Shown: in pieces, positions 38,001 to 50,620 of the stretch
How the letters are laid out: each line of letters starts with the position of its first letter
Position numbering within the stretch: the first letter of the stretch is position 1
Notes under the pieces: model-generated
Told to the model about the DNA's origin: nothing
The model's database searches: none
Seen by the model: the letters and a program-made list of their open reading frames with translations, nothing else
DNA from: Archilochus colubris
Lineage: Eukaryota > Chordata > Aves > Apodiformes > Trochilidae
Reading direction: 5' to 3'
Length of the DNA: 64,000 bases
Assembly (NCBI GenBank): GCA_023079485.1
Contig: CM041092.1
Span: forward strand, 9,871,127-9,935,126
Program-made: the position numbers and the translations under genes

Positions 38001-41000
38001 AAACCCTGTCCTAAAATGTCTGTGAGTGATCACAGTCCCTGTTAAAGACTTCCAGTGTTTGCTTTTTGGTCTTGTGCTGTCCTGTGTTTGAGCCTTAATC
38101 ATCTCCATCTCCTGGCAGCAGCCACCTCCAGGCCAGGGCATTGTCTGTGATGCACCCGGGGATAAAGATAGAAAATTGCTGGTCCAAAAGGGATTTTTCA
38201 GGAGTTGCACAAGGTAGACGTCCCACTGGGCTGCCAGGGGCAAACCCAAAGCCTCAAGAAATCAGCTGGAACTTGATCTGTTTGTCCTGGCCACGTTATA
38301 ACTCAGCTCCCAGCAAGCTGCAGACTTGTTATGCTTGCAAAGAAAAAGTAACTCCAAGCCTCGACCTGTCTGGTGAGCATCAGTGCTAGTTTTAACTGGG
38401 AAGGAAAACACACCAGTTCAGCGGGTGGCAGGAGGGTTTTGAACTGGAAGTCAAATATTTCTCTTGACGGCTGCAGACACGTGGAATTAAACCACAGAAA
38501 GCAGTTGGCAGCTTAGGATGTGATGAAGTTGTCAGTGACAAATGGGTACCTGAGCTAAAGGGCCCCATAACTTTAAGCCTTTAGTGCATCAGGGGAGGCC
38601 AGGTGGTCCCATGTGTATTTTTGGGGGGAAGTTTTTGTTTGGTCCATTCTCTCCAGTGGAGGAGGGTCATCTTTGAAGGCTAATTTATGCAGGCGAATCA
38701 AAGAGGGGTTGTGGTTGTCTCACATCTTTGGCAGTCTCAGTGGCTGTGTGATGAGCTGAGATTTCATGTCTTGTTTTGTTGAGCAGCCTGGTTTTTTTGG
38801 GTTTCCTTACTGTATGCTGTGGGTTGGATTTTCCAGCACAGCTTGTGCTCTGCACCTGCCTGTGTGGCATGAGGTTTTCCTCCCTGCACTGAGGCCCAGC
38901 ATACCTAGCAGGGCAGAGTTAAAAAATGCCAAATGACTCTAAAAAGCCTGTGTAAATAATACCTTCTTATTCAGCCTGTCCACTCTCTGGCTGCACTCAA
39001 AGCCAGGTTTGCTGGCACCCGTGAGAAGGGGAAAGGTTTTGCTTCATTTTATTCCCAGCAGCTCTGCAGAACCAAAAGAGGATAAAAAAAAAAACTGCAG
39101 TGGGGACTTGCAGGGCAAACAACAACCAGACAAGCAACCAGCAACATTTTACGTTCCGATCAGCTGCATTCAATCAAGGGTCGTTGATGAGGGTTCTGCT
39201 TGCTGGTATTTTCAGGGTTATTTTAAAGAAATGGCAATTAAATGCCTGCTACAGTGCCCTGATATATATTTTAGAGTGCTTGCCCGAAGCCTTTTTTAAC
39301 TAATGACTTGGCAACCTGAGAAAGCAAATTTCCCTCTGTCTGTTCCTCATGCCCTAAGGGCTTCTTTAAGTGATTGCTGCTTTGCCTTTCTCCTGCTCAG
39401 CAAAGCCGGGGCAGGGTACACCCGGGCCGCGCAGCTGAAAGCTTTTAGCGAGGTGGGAGCGGAGGGAAACGGGGATGCTGTAAATGGACCTGCAGGCTGG
39501 AATTGCAGGCTGGGTATCGGCTTGTGAATAATCGTAGCGAGCATCCCCGGCGGCGTCCTGTTCCCTCGTCCAGACGGTGACAAGAAGCAGCCTGGAGCAT
39601 GGGACAGGAGGTGGCTCACTATGGTGCTGGGTGAGCTCGGTGATGTTGGGCATCTCAGCTCGGGCTAGGGATGTCATCAAAGGCACCCGAGGGGCTCTAC
39701 TGCTTGGGCTTTGTGGTGGGCAGACCCCTGGGATGAAATACAGACTGTGCCACCTATATCTCTCTCTTTTCTCAGTGAGTTCCCACTGAAGCAGGTGCAG
39801 ATGGAGAGAGGAGGCCACTCCTGAATTTGCCATCTCTGATGTGGCAAGTACAGCAAGCCCAAAGGAACCTTGCAAGGCAAGAAGGAGTAGGTGTCCTATG
39901 GGTGTTTCTCTGAGTCATGGCTTTTTTTACAGAAAGTGCTTGGAGGCCAAATACAGGTGTGCAAGGCTTAATGACTGTGAAGGGCCTTTGGCCATTGCCT
40001 GTATATCATTCCCAGCCATTTTTTTGGGGTGCCATATGTATGCCAAGCAGGACATGTCCTGTAACCTGGTGGATTTCCAAGCTGCAAATTAGGGAGAGTT
40101 CTTCTCACTATGTGACTTTTCTTAGTTTCTTGAGTCTTCAGACCCTGTCAGTATGAAGTGCAGTTTCCCTAGCCAGGCTCTCACTCTGCCCCACTCAAAG
40201 AGCAGAAGATGCTGTGGGCTATTCTAGCCCTGAGATTGTGTTTTGGTTATTAGGATGATGGGCAACGCTGGGATCTTGCCATTTCAGGTGACACAGTCAT
40301 GGTTTGGACTCCCTTTTATCTGCTGTGGACTTTGAAGACCATCTGAGGCTGCAGTGCCAGGCAAGCCCTGGGGCTGTGGTGTAGGGCAAGGACAGTTGCT
40401 ACTGGCTTTCATGTGACCCTGAAATCCAGCCCTGGGTGGTACCACCAGCTGGAAATGCAGCAAATCTCCCTGGGACTGCTCATGGAAGCTATCACTATAG
40501 GCTCTGTTCCTGGTAGGATTGGGCTGGATGGCAGAGCCAAGGCTGAGCCTATAGATACTAGTCTGATCCTTTTGCTGCTTCCAATGGTCAGTAACATCTT
40601 CAATCCTTGCTTAGGGCCCAGTTTGGGAACACATTTATATTGTACTTCTGGAGATGCTGTAAAACATGTAATGCTGGTTGGCTTCCCTGGAAGAGTAATT
40701 TTTAGGTCCATGAGATACAGCAGGTGGTAGAAATGCAGGAGAAACTCATGGGAAGAGGGGATGAAATTGCTGCTGTTTCACATGGACATGGTGGGGAGCA
40801 AGCAGAGGATGGGGAAGAATAGGCTAAGTTAAAGGGTAAATCTGGCTTGAGAATCAATATTTATTCCATAGAAGTGTTAATTCATTTTCTAATGAAATGA
40901 GTAAATGATACTGGGTGATGGGAAGGGTGGGAATTTGGAGCAGCTTTCCAGCAGGAGCAAGAGAGCCAAGCACTTTTAGGATGATGCAGGAGCTCTGTCC

Positions 41001-44000
41001 ACTTTATCTCACGGAAAATAGACCTGCAGATGCACAAATTTCTTTTCCATCTCACTTCTCGTGTTCTAGTAGCCATTCACATCAGTTACACACAAATATC
41101 CATCACCTTGGAGTGCTTCAACACTTGGATGGCCAAAATAATCCACACCATATGTTGATCTCTTCTGTCCCTGTATTTCACGGTGGCTGGATGGGTTATG
41201 CCAACCCTCTTGTCTGCCCTGCAGTTCTCAGACAACTTCACACTGTCTTGTTGGAGGCAGTGGGATCTGAGGTTAGGTGTCCAACAAGCACCAGCCAAGC
41301 TGAGAGAGGGAATGAGCTGTGGGGCCCTCCCTGCTCCCATCTCACCCTCAGGATGGGGCACGTAGGCTGTGCTGGGCTTCAGCTGCCCATCAACTCTGAA
41401 GGCCTACATATGCCTCCCAGGGACTCCAAATAGCACAAATCTCCACTGCATATTTGTTTAAGGCTTTTTGATTGTTTGTTTGCCTCATTTATTTCACCTA
41501 ACACAAAAAAAGCATGAGGGTGCTGAACTGAATTAAATCTTGCACACAAAGGTAAGCTATAGTTTTTGGCCTACAGACTAATCCAATTTCCACTGGTGTG
41601 AATCCAAAAATAAATTTCATGTCTGTGTTTTGATTATACAAAATTTTCTCTGCTGTAAATGACATCAGAGCTTGGCCTCGGTGTTACTGCAGTGAGCTGA
41701 AACCTTCATGTCCAGCACTGATGAGATTTTAATTTTTTCTTGTTTTTCCTTTCAGTCACTGAATTCAACCATCAGGCAAGAGGTTCGGACCTGCACGTGA
41801 GGACTTCTGGTTCTCTGGTGGATGGTGTGGAGCTGGTGACAATGCTGGCCAGGAGCAGGGTGGCCAGCAGCCCACTGCCTGCCAGGCACGATGTGGCGTT
41901 GGTGACAAGTGGGGCCACGGAGCACATTGGTCCCCCCAGCAGCAGTGATGTCACCCCAGCAGGAGCAGGACCCCCAGCCGGCCCATCTGCTGGGACAGCA
42001 GCTCATCTGCTTGGCCACAAACATCTCCTTGGTGAGTTTAATCTATGATTGAGTCCTGATTTGGTGTACCTAGCTCATGGACAGAGTGTAGCCAGTGGGT
42101 TAGGAAATATTGCTGCCCCACTCTAGAAATTCAGATTTTTGGAAGAAATCTAGTACCAGAAAATCCAATTTTTTAATTTTTATTTTTTAAAACTTTGAGA
42201 TGAGAGTGATTCTTGGGAGCTGCCCTTGCTGTTATTCACCATCCAGCAGCTCCCCAGAGGCTTCTGCCCATCCACACAGAGCTCCAAGGTTGCAGAGCAG
42301 AATGCTTCCCCACCCCTTTTCCCAGGGGAGCTGAACCCCACCACAAACCCAGCCTGGATTATAAGCACTGAGTTAAAAATATCTGACCAGCTGCATTGTG
42401 ATTTGTAGCTGGGTCCTCACGTGGAGGTTGTTCCAAGTGAACACTGCGGGCATGTTCACAGTCCCCACCACATTTGGTGAGACTTGGTCATGAGTAAACC
42501 AATACACTTTTTAAAGCATTCGCTAAATAAAAGTGCCCCACTCCAGCAGGACAAGACTCTGATGATTGCCCTGTCCTCATTTTAGCATTTTTCTTTTTAT
42601 TGCCAGATTTAATAAGTGTCTTACTGAGATATGAGAAGCATAGAGATGATCTTTAAGTTTTTAATTTCTCAGTTTCTTTCCTTCCCAGGGACTAGAGTGT
42701 GATGCTGGCATGCCTAGGCTGCCAGCTGCTGGCATAAGGTGCTCCTTACTACCTTCTACATTTTTAATGTTTTGGAGTTTGGTGTTTGTTTGTTTGGCTT
42801 TTGTTTTGTTTGGTTCTTGTTTGGTTTTGTTTGTCTGTTTGTTTTCTTAAAAAAACAAACCAACAACCCTGGATTTCTTTATCTGTGCACAAATGAAGGC
42901 AAATTATTGGTATTTCAAATTCTGGTGACAGAAACCCTCTCTTCCCAGCAGTCCCTCTTGTGGTGTGTCCTGTGTTAGAAGAAACACAGAGGATGCAACT
43001 GAGTCCCTGCCCATTGGCTCTGGTATCCCTGAGTTCCATTGCAGGTCATGCTGCTGCCCCTCCAGCCTAGACAAATTGACTTGTCCAGGGGGAACATGAC
43101 CCTCTCTGCATTGCTTTCCAGCCTCTGGAAGCCATCACCATGCTGCTGGCAGCCAGGAGAGAGGCAAGAGGGCTCTGGCATCTTCCAACACTCCTGAAGC
43201 TGCCGAGAGGATGCCACTGGTTTTGGCAGCCGTGGGCACCAATTCGGCCAAGAGGATGCCGAGTGGGTACCACAGGACCTGGGATGTGGCAGGCTTTGAC
43301 AATATGACAGGGACGATGCTGCTGCCTTCATCTGTGGAGACTCATCACCCAGGTGAGCCATCCCAGTTCAGCCTGGGAACAAGGTGGATACTGTTCCCTG
43401 GAGAAACTTGGCACCAGTTAAGCGCAGCTCCCCAGCATCACTGGAGCTTTGTGTGCTGGGTCCATCTCTCTATCCTCACAATATACTCAGGGCAGTTTTC
43501 TGGTTTGCACACAGGAGAACCTGTGTGTCTTCTCTTGGCCTTGAAAATGATGAATTACTTGGTGCAGCTCTCACTGTGGGCAGAGTGCAGGCAAGGGGGG
43601 TGTGGGGGAAGGTGGTGGGGGGTGACAGTGGATGATGCTTGGTGGGCATCTCAGCTCATCCCTGTACTCTCATGTGCTTTCCATCACTGTCTTGCAGGCA
43701 CTGGCAACTCCTCTCGACTGGGTGGGCCACCCAACATCCCTTCCACTGACACTGCAGCCTCCTCACCCAGTCCCGCGGGAAGTGGCAGGGGGATGCTGCA
43801 TCCCCTCCCCAGCACCCCCCTCCCTGGCTCTCCAGGACAGCACCAGTCCTTTCCTCAGGCTCCCAGTTCCCAGACTGGTGTAAACCACATCATGCTACAC
43901 CCCAGGAATGTCACAGGGGACTCCACAAACCCCTTGCTCTCAGCATCACCTGCTATGGATGGCGCTCTGGGAGGTGAGCTTTGCTGGCCAATGGATTTGT

Positions 44001-47000
44001 TTTATAGCTTTAAGAGCCTTTATATAGCTTTTTTATTTTCTTGAAAGAGAAGATGCTGTGTTTTCCATGCAATCAGATTGTTGCTATTTGGATGGTTAGC
44101 TGAAGTTCCTGGATGAAAGCAGGAAAAAGCATTGGAAAATAATATTTGGTCCTCACAAAACTGAAAAGCACTGCTGAGTCCTTTTCCTGTGCCCAATGCT
44201 TGGCAAGAGCGAACGCATCCCCAGGGCTCTCACATTAACATGTCCCATCCCTCTGTCACAGCTGCTGGCAGCAGCAATATGACTGCAGAACACCCAAGGT
44301 CTGGGATCCAAAGGGCAGCACCCAGCTCTGATGCTCAACCCTTGGCCTCAGCACAGGAAGGTTTCTCCAGGCCCTCCACGGAACACTGGCTCGGCCCTTC
44401 TCGCCTGGCTTCAGAAAGCACTGCCGTGGGTGAGCTCCCTTACTCTATGATTTGTTGTTTTACTCTATTTTGTGCTTCCTTAAGCATTTTTTCCCTGTGT
44501 CCTGTTACACATCCTGGGGATGTGTGTAGTGAGCTGCAAGCTCATGTGGCCATGCTCAGGTTTCCTCACTCTGCTGTTTGATGCCGTGTTCAAGCTGCAA
44601 AAAAATCCTGAGAGAGCCTGAACTGATTTCCACCAGTCTTAGAGCAAAAGTGGGATTTAAAGGCAAGCCCCTTCAGCTCTTGTCCCATGGGATTTCCTGC
44701 TGGTTGAGCTGCTCCAGCTCTCACAAAACCAGGCTGTCCTGGCAGGGAGCCACGGGTTTTGTGCGAGGTCTTCCTGTAGTGAGGGGATTCGTGCCTTTCC
44801 TAAAGAGCACTTGGTCCAGATTGAAAACTTCCTCTGCTTCATATCCGTATGTGCACTGCAAGCATCTGGGAAAAAAAATGGATCCATCTGTTTATAATTT
44901 CATACGTATAAATACAGGTTTTTTTTTTTATTGTGCCGTAGCCCTTGGAAGCAGCTACCAATCATCCAACATCTCAGCCATGCAGAAGAGAGTTTCAGAT
45001 TTCCCCACCTCCATTTCCACAACAGCCACCAAGGCTGGAGGGAGGACATTAAGGTCTCTGCCAGCCAGCACCAGTACCTCTGGTACTGAAGTCACCAGCT
45101 CTTCAGACCAGATCCAGTCCCTTGGGATGTCTTTGGGAGCCCAGGGTGGTGTTGGCAGAGGTGCCACAGACCTGTTCCTCACGGGCTCACCGTCTGCCTC
45201 GGAAAGCACTTCTACGAGTGAGTTTTGATAACTAGCTGTATAACTCAGAACATTATTTAAAGACTTTTTATAAACAAAATACATCCTTTTTATTTTAAAG
45301 AAAGGAGGAATAATATTGTATTTGGCACATTCTGTAGGTTTAAAAACATTTCACAGAAATGAAAGTATGGATAAATATTATTCTTGTTGGAGAGGAGGAT
45401 AGATTTTCCTTGAAAACTTTCTGTTGAATTTTGCAAGCAATAAGTTCAGGGAGTTCCCATATAGGGACCATTTTCCCCCCTTCTCTTAATGATTCCCCAG
45501 TATTAAATATTTCCATATTGAATATTCACACATACGTTGTCTACATCTATGGTTAGCAGGATGAAACCTGCCCAGCTGTTTTCATTTATGTCTATGCAGT
45601 TTCAGATTTCTCCTCTCCTTTTTTTTAGCCTTCAGCAGCAATTATGAACCCAAGAGCATCCCAGCTGCAGAAGAGGGGATGCTGCATTCGGACGCCCACA
45701 GTGCTGACAAACCCAGCGTGGCACTGGGGACATCTGGGACCCCTGAAAATAGCCATACAGTGACAAGGGGCTCTGCCACCAGCTCCAACCCCACCAGCTC
45801 TTTGGGGGAGACCTTCTCCTTGGGGACTGGGACACACCATCCTTACAGCTCACGGGAAGCCACTGATGTCTCATCACCTCCCGGGGAGCCTTGGAACACA
45901 AGCTCCCTCTCTGCCTCCAACAATACTTCCAGAGGTAAATTTGTTAGTCTGAAAGTTGGCAGCTTTGAGGTTGAACAAAATTTCCCATCCCTGTGCTGTT
46001 TTTCCTTAGATATGACCATTGGGTTCTATTGGATACCTGGGTGTTTTTATTACCAGCTGCATCGGGCTGGCAGCAGGTCTGGTGGGAAGGGTGGGGGTGG
46101 ATCTCAGCTTTTGTATGAAAACATGAAAACCATCCATGTCCTCATTGCTGGTGAAACTCCTGTGCTGGGAATAGCAGCCATCAGTTAGAAATATGCACAT
46201 GTGCTTTTCCCCTGCTGTGGAACTGCAGCTTTTGCCTGGCACTGCATTTTCCATACAGATTGGGCTGTAGGAGAGGTGATGTTATGGGAGTCCCCATGAC
46301 CATGACTGGCCACGACTTGCTTCATGCCCTTGGGGCGGTCCCCAGTGAGCTTTGCACGAGCTTTAATTTCCAGCTAAGCCCATTACTCTGTGACCTATAG
46401 TGCAGCTCCTGCTCCTGCTGAACTGGTGTAATATCAGCATCCCCAGTGCTCTGGTTTCAGAGGCCCTGTGACAGGATGCCCAAAAAGTGTGGGGTCAGTC
46501 AGGCTTGGCTGAACACCAGGCTGGGGCATCAGGGTGTTCTTGAGCATCTTCTGGGTGAAGCTGTTTCTGGTCCTGTGTAGTCCTAGGTGCCCAGTGCTGT
46601 GGGGGACTTGGCCCCATGGCTGTCCCATCAGCCTAGCACTGAGGCAGCAGTTTGTGTCTGTGGCCTGTCACCAGAAAACCTAAACCAGACCTGGTTTAGC
46701 ACATGCTCTAAATTTGTTTTGACCTCAGAGGTGTATATTCCTGATTTAAACAGGTTTGAATGAAGCTTTAATGCATAACTGGGGTATTGTGCACAGCCTG
46801 CAGTCAAAATCACTGATTTTAAGTTAAGATTTTCATGGTGTTTTGTAAGACACATGTACTTGAATATGAGGGATTCATCTTTTCCCAGAGCAGCACCTTT
46901 TCCAGCTTGAGAACTTGGCCTCTTCAGCTTCTCCATGAACAGTATAGTAATGCAGGCTGTACAAACAGTCCCTTGAGTGTATGTAGCTCTATATGCATAA

Positions 47001-50000
47001 CCTGGTTTTATTCTGTCTTAGGTGTCAGAAGCAGCCACCAACCAGTTAACAGCCCAGCGACAGAGAAAAAAACCCTTGCTTCCTCTCCCAGAAGTCGTTT
47101 TCTTTCACCCATGGCCACTGGCAGCAGTGGGAGGCCTCCAAGGTCTGCCACAGGCAGTGGCAGGTGGGCAGCAGAAGTCTCTACGTCCAGCAGTGAAATG
47201 TACAGGACCTTGAGCAGGGTCCAGTCCTCAGCAACATCTTCTGTGAGAGAGACCTATGGAGTCCACGGGTCCACAGAAATCATGGATTTCACCAGGAGGG
47301 TGGCAGACCCTTTGCTAACACACTCTCGTTCTCCTTCAGAAGGTCCTGCCTCAGGTGAGGTCAAGTTAGAACTGAAATACCATTTTTCTTGTGAGTTATT
47401 GTATTGCACATTTGCCTGGTTTTCTGCTATGCAGCATATATTTATTTGGAAGGATGAGGTGTGATTTTTGTGTCTGAAATACATCAGACAAAAAGATGTA
47501 GTTTGAGGTTTTTTTATAGAAAGGGCACATGTGTGGCAAGTTTCATTATGCAAAAAAACCCAATTAACTTTCACATCACAATTCTTTTTTTTACTGTCTC
47601 CAGTTACTATCTCTATTTTATAAGCAAGAGAACTAACCAGGCAAGGATTAGATCATGTCCCTGCAGTTCCAGGGACTTCAGTTCCTGCCCTCTGTCCTTG
47701 GGCCATGCTCCTTTCCAGAATTGAACTAGCTCAACAAATTTAAGGCAGCTTTGAATAAGGTCTCTGTGGTCCTTCATGCTGCTGTTTAGTGCAGCTGAAG
47801 TGCTGAAGGTCTGATCCCCATTTCTTTGTACTTCTTCTCTGAGACCTTCACACTACTCAATGCTGGACCTTGTTAGAACTGATTTCCAGGCTTTTGGGGG
47901 TTGTTGTGCTGTGAAAAGCCCGTGTTCCAGGCTTTTCAGCAGCATGGAGCATGCTCAGGCACAGACTGATGAAATTAAGGGCGCAGCGTTAGTAATGCAG
48001 CAGTTTTTATACAATAGCATTTTTCTCAGCAGCAAACCATGTTTTTAGAAGACAAATTTCTGTAGGAAGGATTCACGTCTTTGAAAATTTCCTGTTTTCT
48101 CTGGACTGACGTCTCTTGTGTTCTACTTGTACACATACTTTCTGCCTCTGGGTGTTACTGGAAGAAAGCTCATCTGTTTCTGCATAGTTTTGCATGTCTA
48201 AAAATGTAATTCATTTGTTTATCACATCTTAGCTACTGGAAGCAGCCATGTGTCATTCAGGATCCTGCCAGCTGAGAGAAGAACAGATTTCCCCACCACC
48301 AGCACCTCTGTTTCTGCAACAGCTGCCAAAGGTGGAGGGAGGACATTAAGGTCTCTTCCAGCCAGCACCAGGCTGGCCCAGACAACAGAGATTTCCACCA
48401 CTGGTACCAAAACCATCAGCTCTTCAGATCAGACCTGGTCCTCTTTGGGAGCCCAGGTTGGTGGTGGCAGAGGTGCTGCTGTGTCATCCACGGACCCATT
48501 GCTCACAGGCTCTCCGTCTGCTTTGGAAAATGCTCCCCCAGGTGAGCTTTAGCCCTCCCCATGGTGGTCCTTCTTGTAGAACTCAAAAATCCACTCTGTA
48601 TGGAGAAATGGGGCATGCCAGAAGGTGCTGAACAATGACATTGGGAGTTATGAAGGGGAATTCCAGCTTCCTAAAGTGCATCAGATGTTTTGGGCATTTA
48701 GACAATAGCAAAACCCAACCTTAGTGCAAGAGCACTCTGGCCCTGAGACTTGGTGTGAGGGACCATCGGTCATTCCTGACTCCTGCAGCATTTACTGGTC
48801 CTACACAAGCCCACCCTTCTCTCTTGTGGGTATCAAGAAGTTCAGTGCCTGCAGCTGGAGCTCAGTTCCTGAAGCAACCTCAGAGGGAAGCAAACCCAGC
48901 AATGCTCCCACAACTTGTCCCTAGTGCCCTCTCCAGGATGTCTTGTGAGCAGCCTTTCCTCACACAGGAAAGGGTTGTGTCTTCATGGTTTTGTCCAGGT
49001 TTAGATCTTTGGGGCTTTCAGCAGCCTGGTCTAGTGAGAGGTGTCCCTGGGGGGTCACAACTAGATGATCTTTATGGTCCCTTCTAACCCCAGACATTTT
49101 GCAGTTCTATGACTCTGTGCCACCAGACAAAGGTGTGGTGATGGAAGAGCACACTCCCTGCTGTTTATAGCTTAGTGTGCATAAATCCATTTTGCTTTGT
49201 CCTTTCTCAGAAAAAGGGACCTCAGCTACAGGAGGACACTTGCTCCATGCTCTTCTCACCAGCACGCCCAGCTCAGTAATGGCCACCAGTGGTGGGAAGA
49301 GGACTATGGTGCCCATGTCAGATTCCCATGGAGCATCCAGCATGGCAGGGAGCTCTGTTCCTGCTTCCCCCCAAACCAGGTCCTTGGATGAGGTCCTTCC
49401 TATATCCTCCTCATCATCAGAGCCTGACAGGCAGAGTGATGTTTCACAGAGTGATGCTGGACTTGGTGAGCCTGCAACAAAGCCTCTTCCTTCATTTCCT
49501 CCTGGTGTTTCAGTGCCTTCACCTTCTCCAAGTGCTTCAGGTGGGTCTTGTGGTTTCCTGGTTTGCTCTGAGGGGCATCCCTCTTCCTCATCCTCCTCCA
49601 GAACTCCTACTTTCCTTTTTCTAGCTTTAAACTGTACTTGTCTTTTTAGCAAGCCTGGTTTACAGCAAAGGGCACCTGACACGGCGCTGCTGGCCAGTTA
49701 TTTTGCCTCATGACATTTGGGGCACCTCTTCTTGTGTCAGGAGCTTGATGGCCAAGCAGCTCTTCTGGGCCACATAAGAAGGCTGCCATGGGGCACTGAC
49801 TTCAGCCCTCAGAGCAGGAGGAACCTAGCATGAAATGTGGCAAGGGAACAGTAGACCCTCTTTTTTAAAAAGCCATCATTTTACCCCAGTTACCATGTGT
49901 TGCAGCCTCTGCTCTGCTTCCAGGGTCCCACCAGAGCTGGTCTGAAACCTGCTGGTTCTCCCAAGGGGATTTTCTACAGAACAGAATGTCCTACCTCCCT

Positions 50001-50580
50001 ACCACCATTCTCCTTTAGAAACACCGTGCGCCCCAATCTCTCTAATATTTCTGGTGTAAAGGGGAAAGTACAGATCCCCTAGGAAATCCACTTAACAAAT
50101 AAATGATGCTGGCTACCCAGCACCAGCTCTGCTGTGGGAATTTAAATATTCACATTTTAGTCCCTCTAGAGGCCTCAAAGAAATTGTTAATATATATATA
50201 TACACATATATTTGTATATCTCTGTTTTTTAATTCCAGAGAGAGGAAAAGGAGTTTCCGGTGCCCCTGCTGATACCACATACACTTTGACTGCACTCTCC
50301 AGCCATGAAGAGGGGACATCTCAGGCTGCTGTTAGGCATGGCACATGGAGCACGGCAGCAGCAAGCCCCACGTCTCACCCAGACACAGCCAGGCAGCCCC
50401 GCACCGGCCCCCTCCTGTCCTCTGTGGCATGGCCTGGGACAGTAGATGTCTTGTCTGGTCATGCAGATAACCCAGAGCCTGGGGTCACCCTTTCATCCAG
50501 GGTCTTCACGTACTTCTCAGCTGCTGGTGAACCTTCCAGTGAGTTTTTCTGAACTCAAGGATGGCATTTGAATTAGGGAA

Positions 50581-50620
<40 letters not shown>

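Larger units (their letters stand above)
22678..41755 (+). other. HEG1: HEG1 intron 1 (19 kb)
   Basis: The intron runs from GTGAGT to a TTTTTCCTTTCAG acceptor. It contains two short CR1 3' ends (31041-31108, 35987-36051), a GGGAT array (27572-27646), TTTA microsatellites (25582-25602, 28982-29012), poly-T runs and a CpG-denser patch near 39.4-39.6 kb. I looked for a counterpart of the early human exons (the FYQNQEDF-type sequence) and saw none. Long first introns often hold enhancers, but no single element can be demonstrated by eye. Confidence 0.75.

Noticed and set aside
42226..42408. Possible extra mucin exon in HEG1 intron 2
   Set aside because: An acceptor-like CATCCAG is present, but the phase-1 frame contains no module motif and ends in a stop without a donor.
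49177..49713. Exon 10 extended to the open-frame stop, as a terminal exon of a secreted short form
   Set aside because: Two good in-frame donors occur before the stop, and no polyadenylation signal was seen soon after it; read-through into the intron is more likely.
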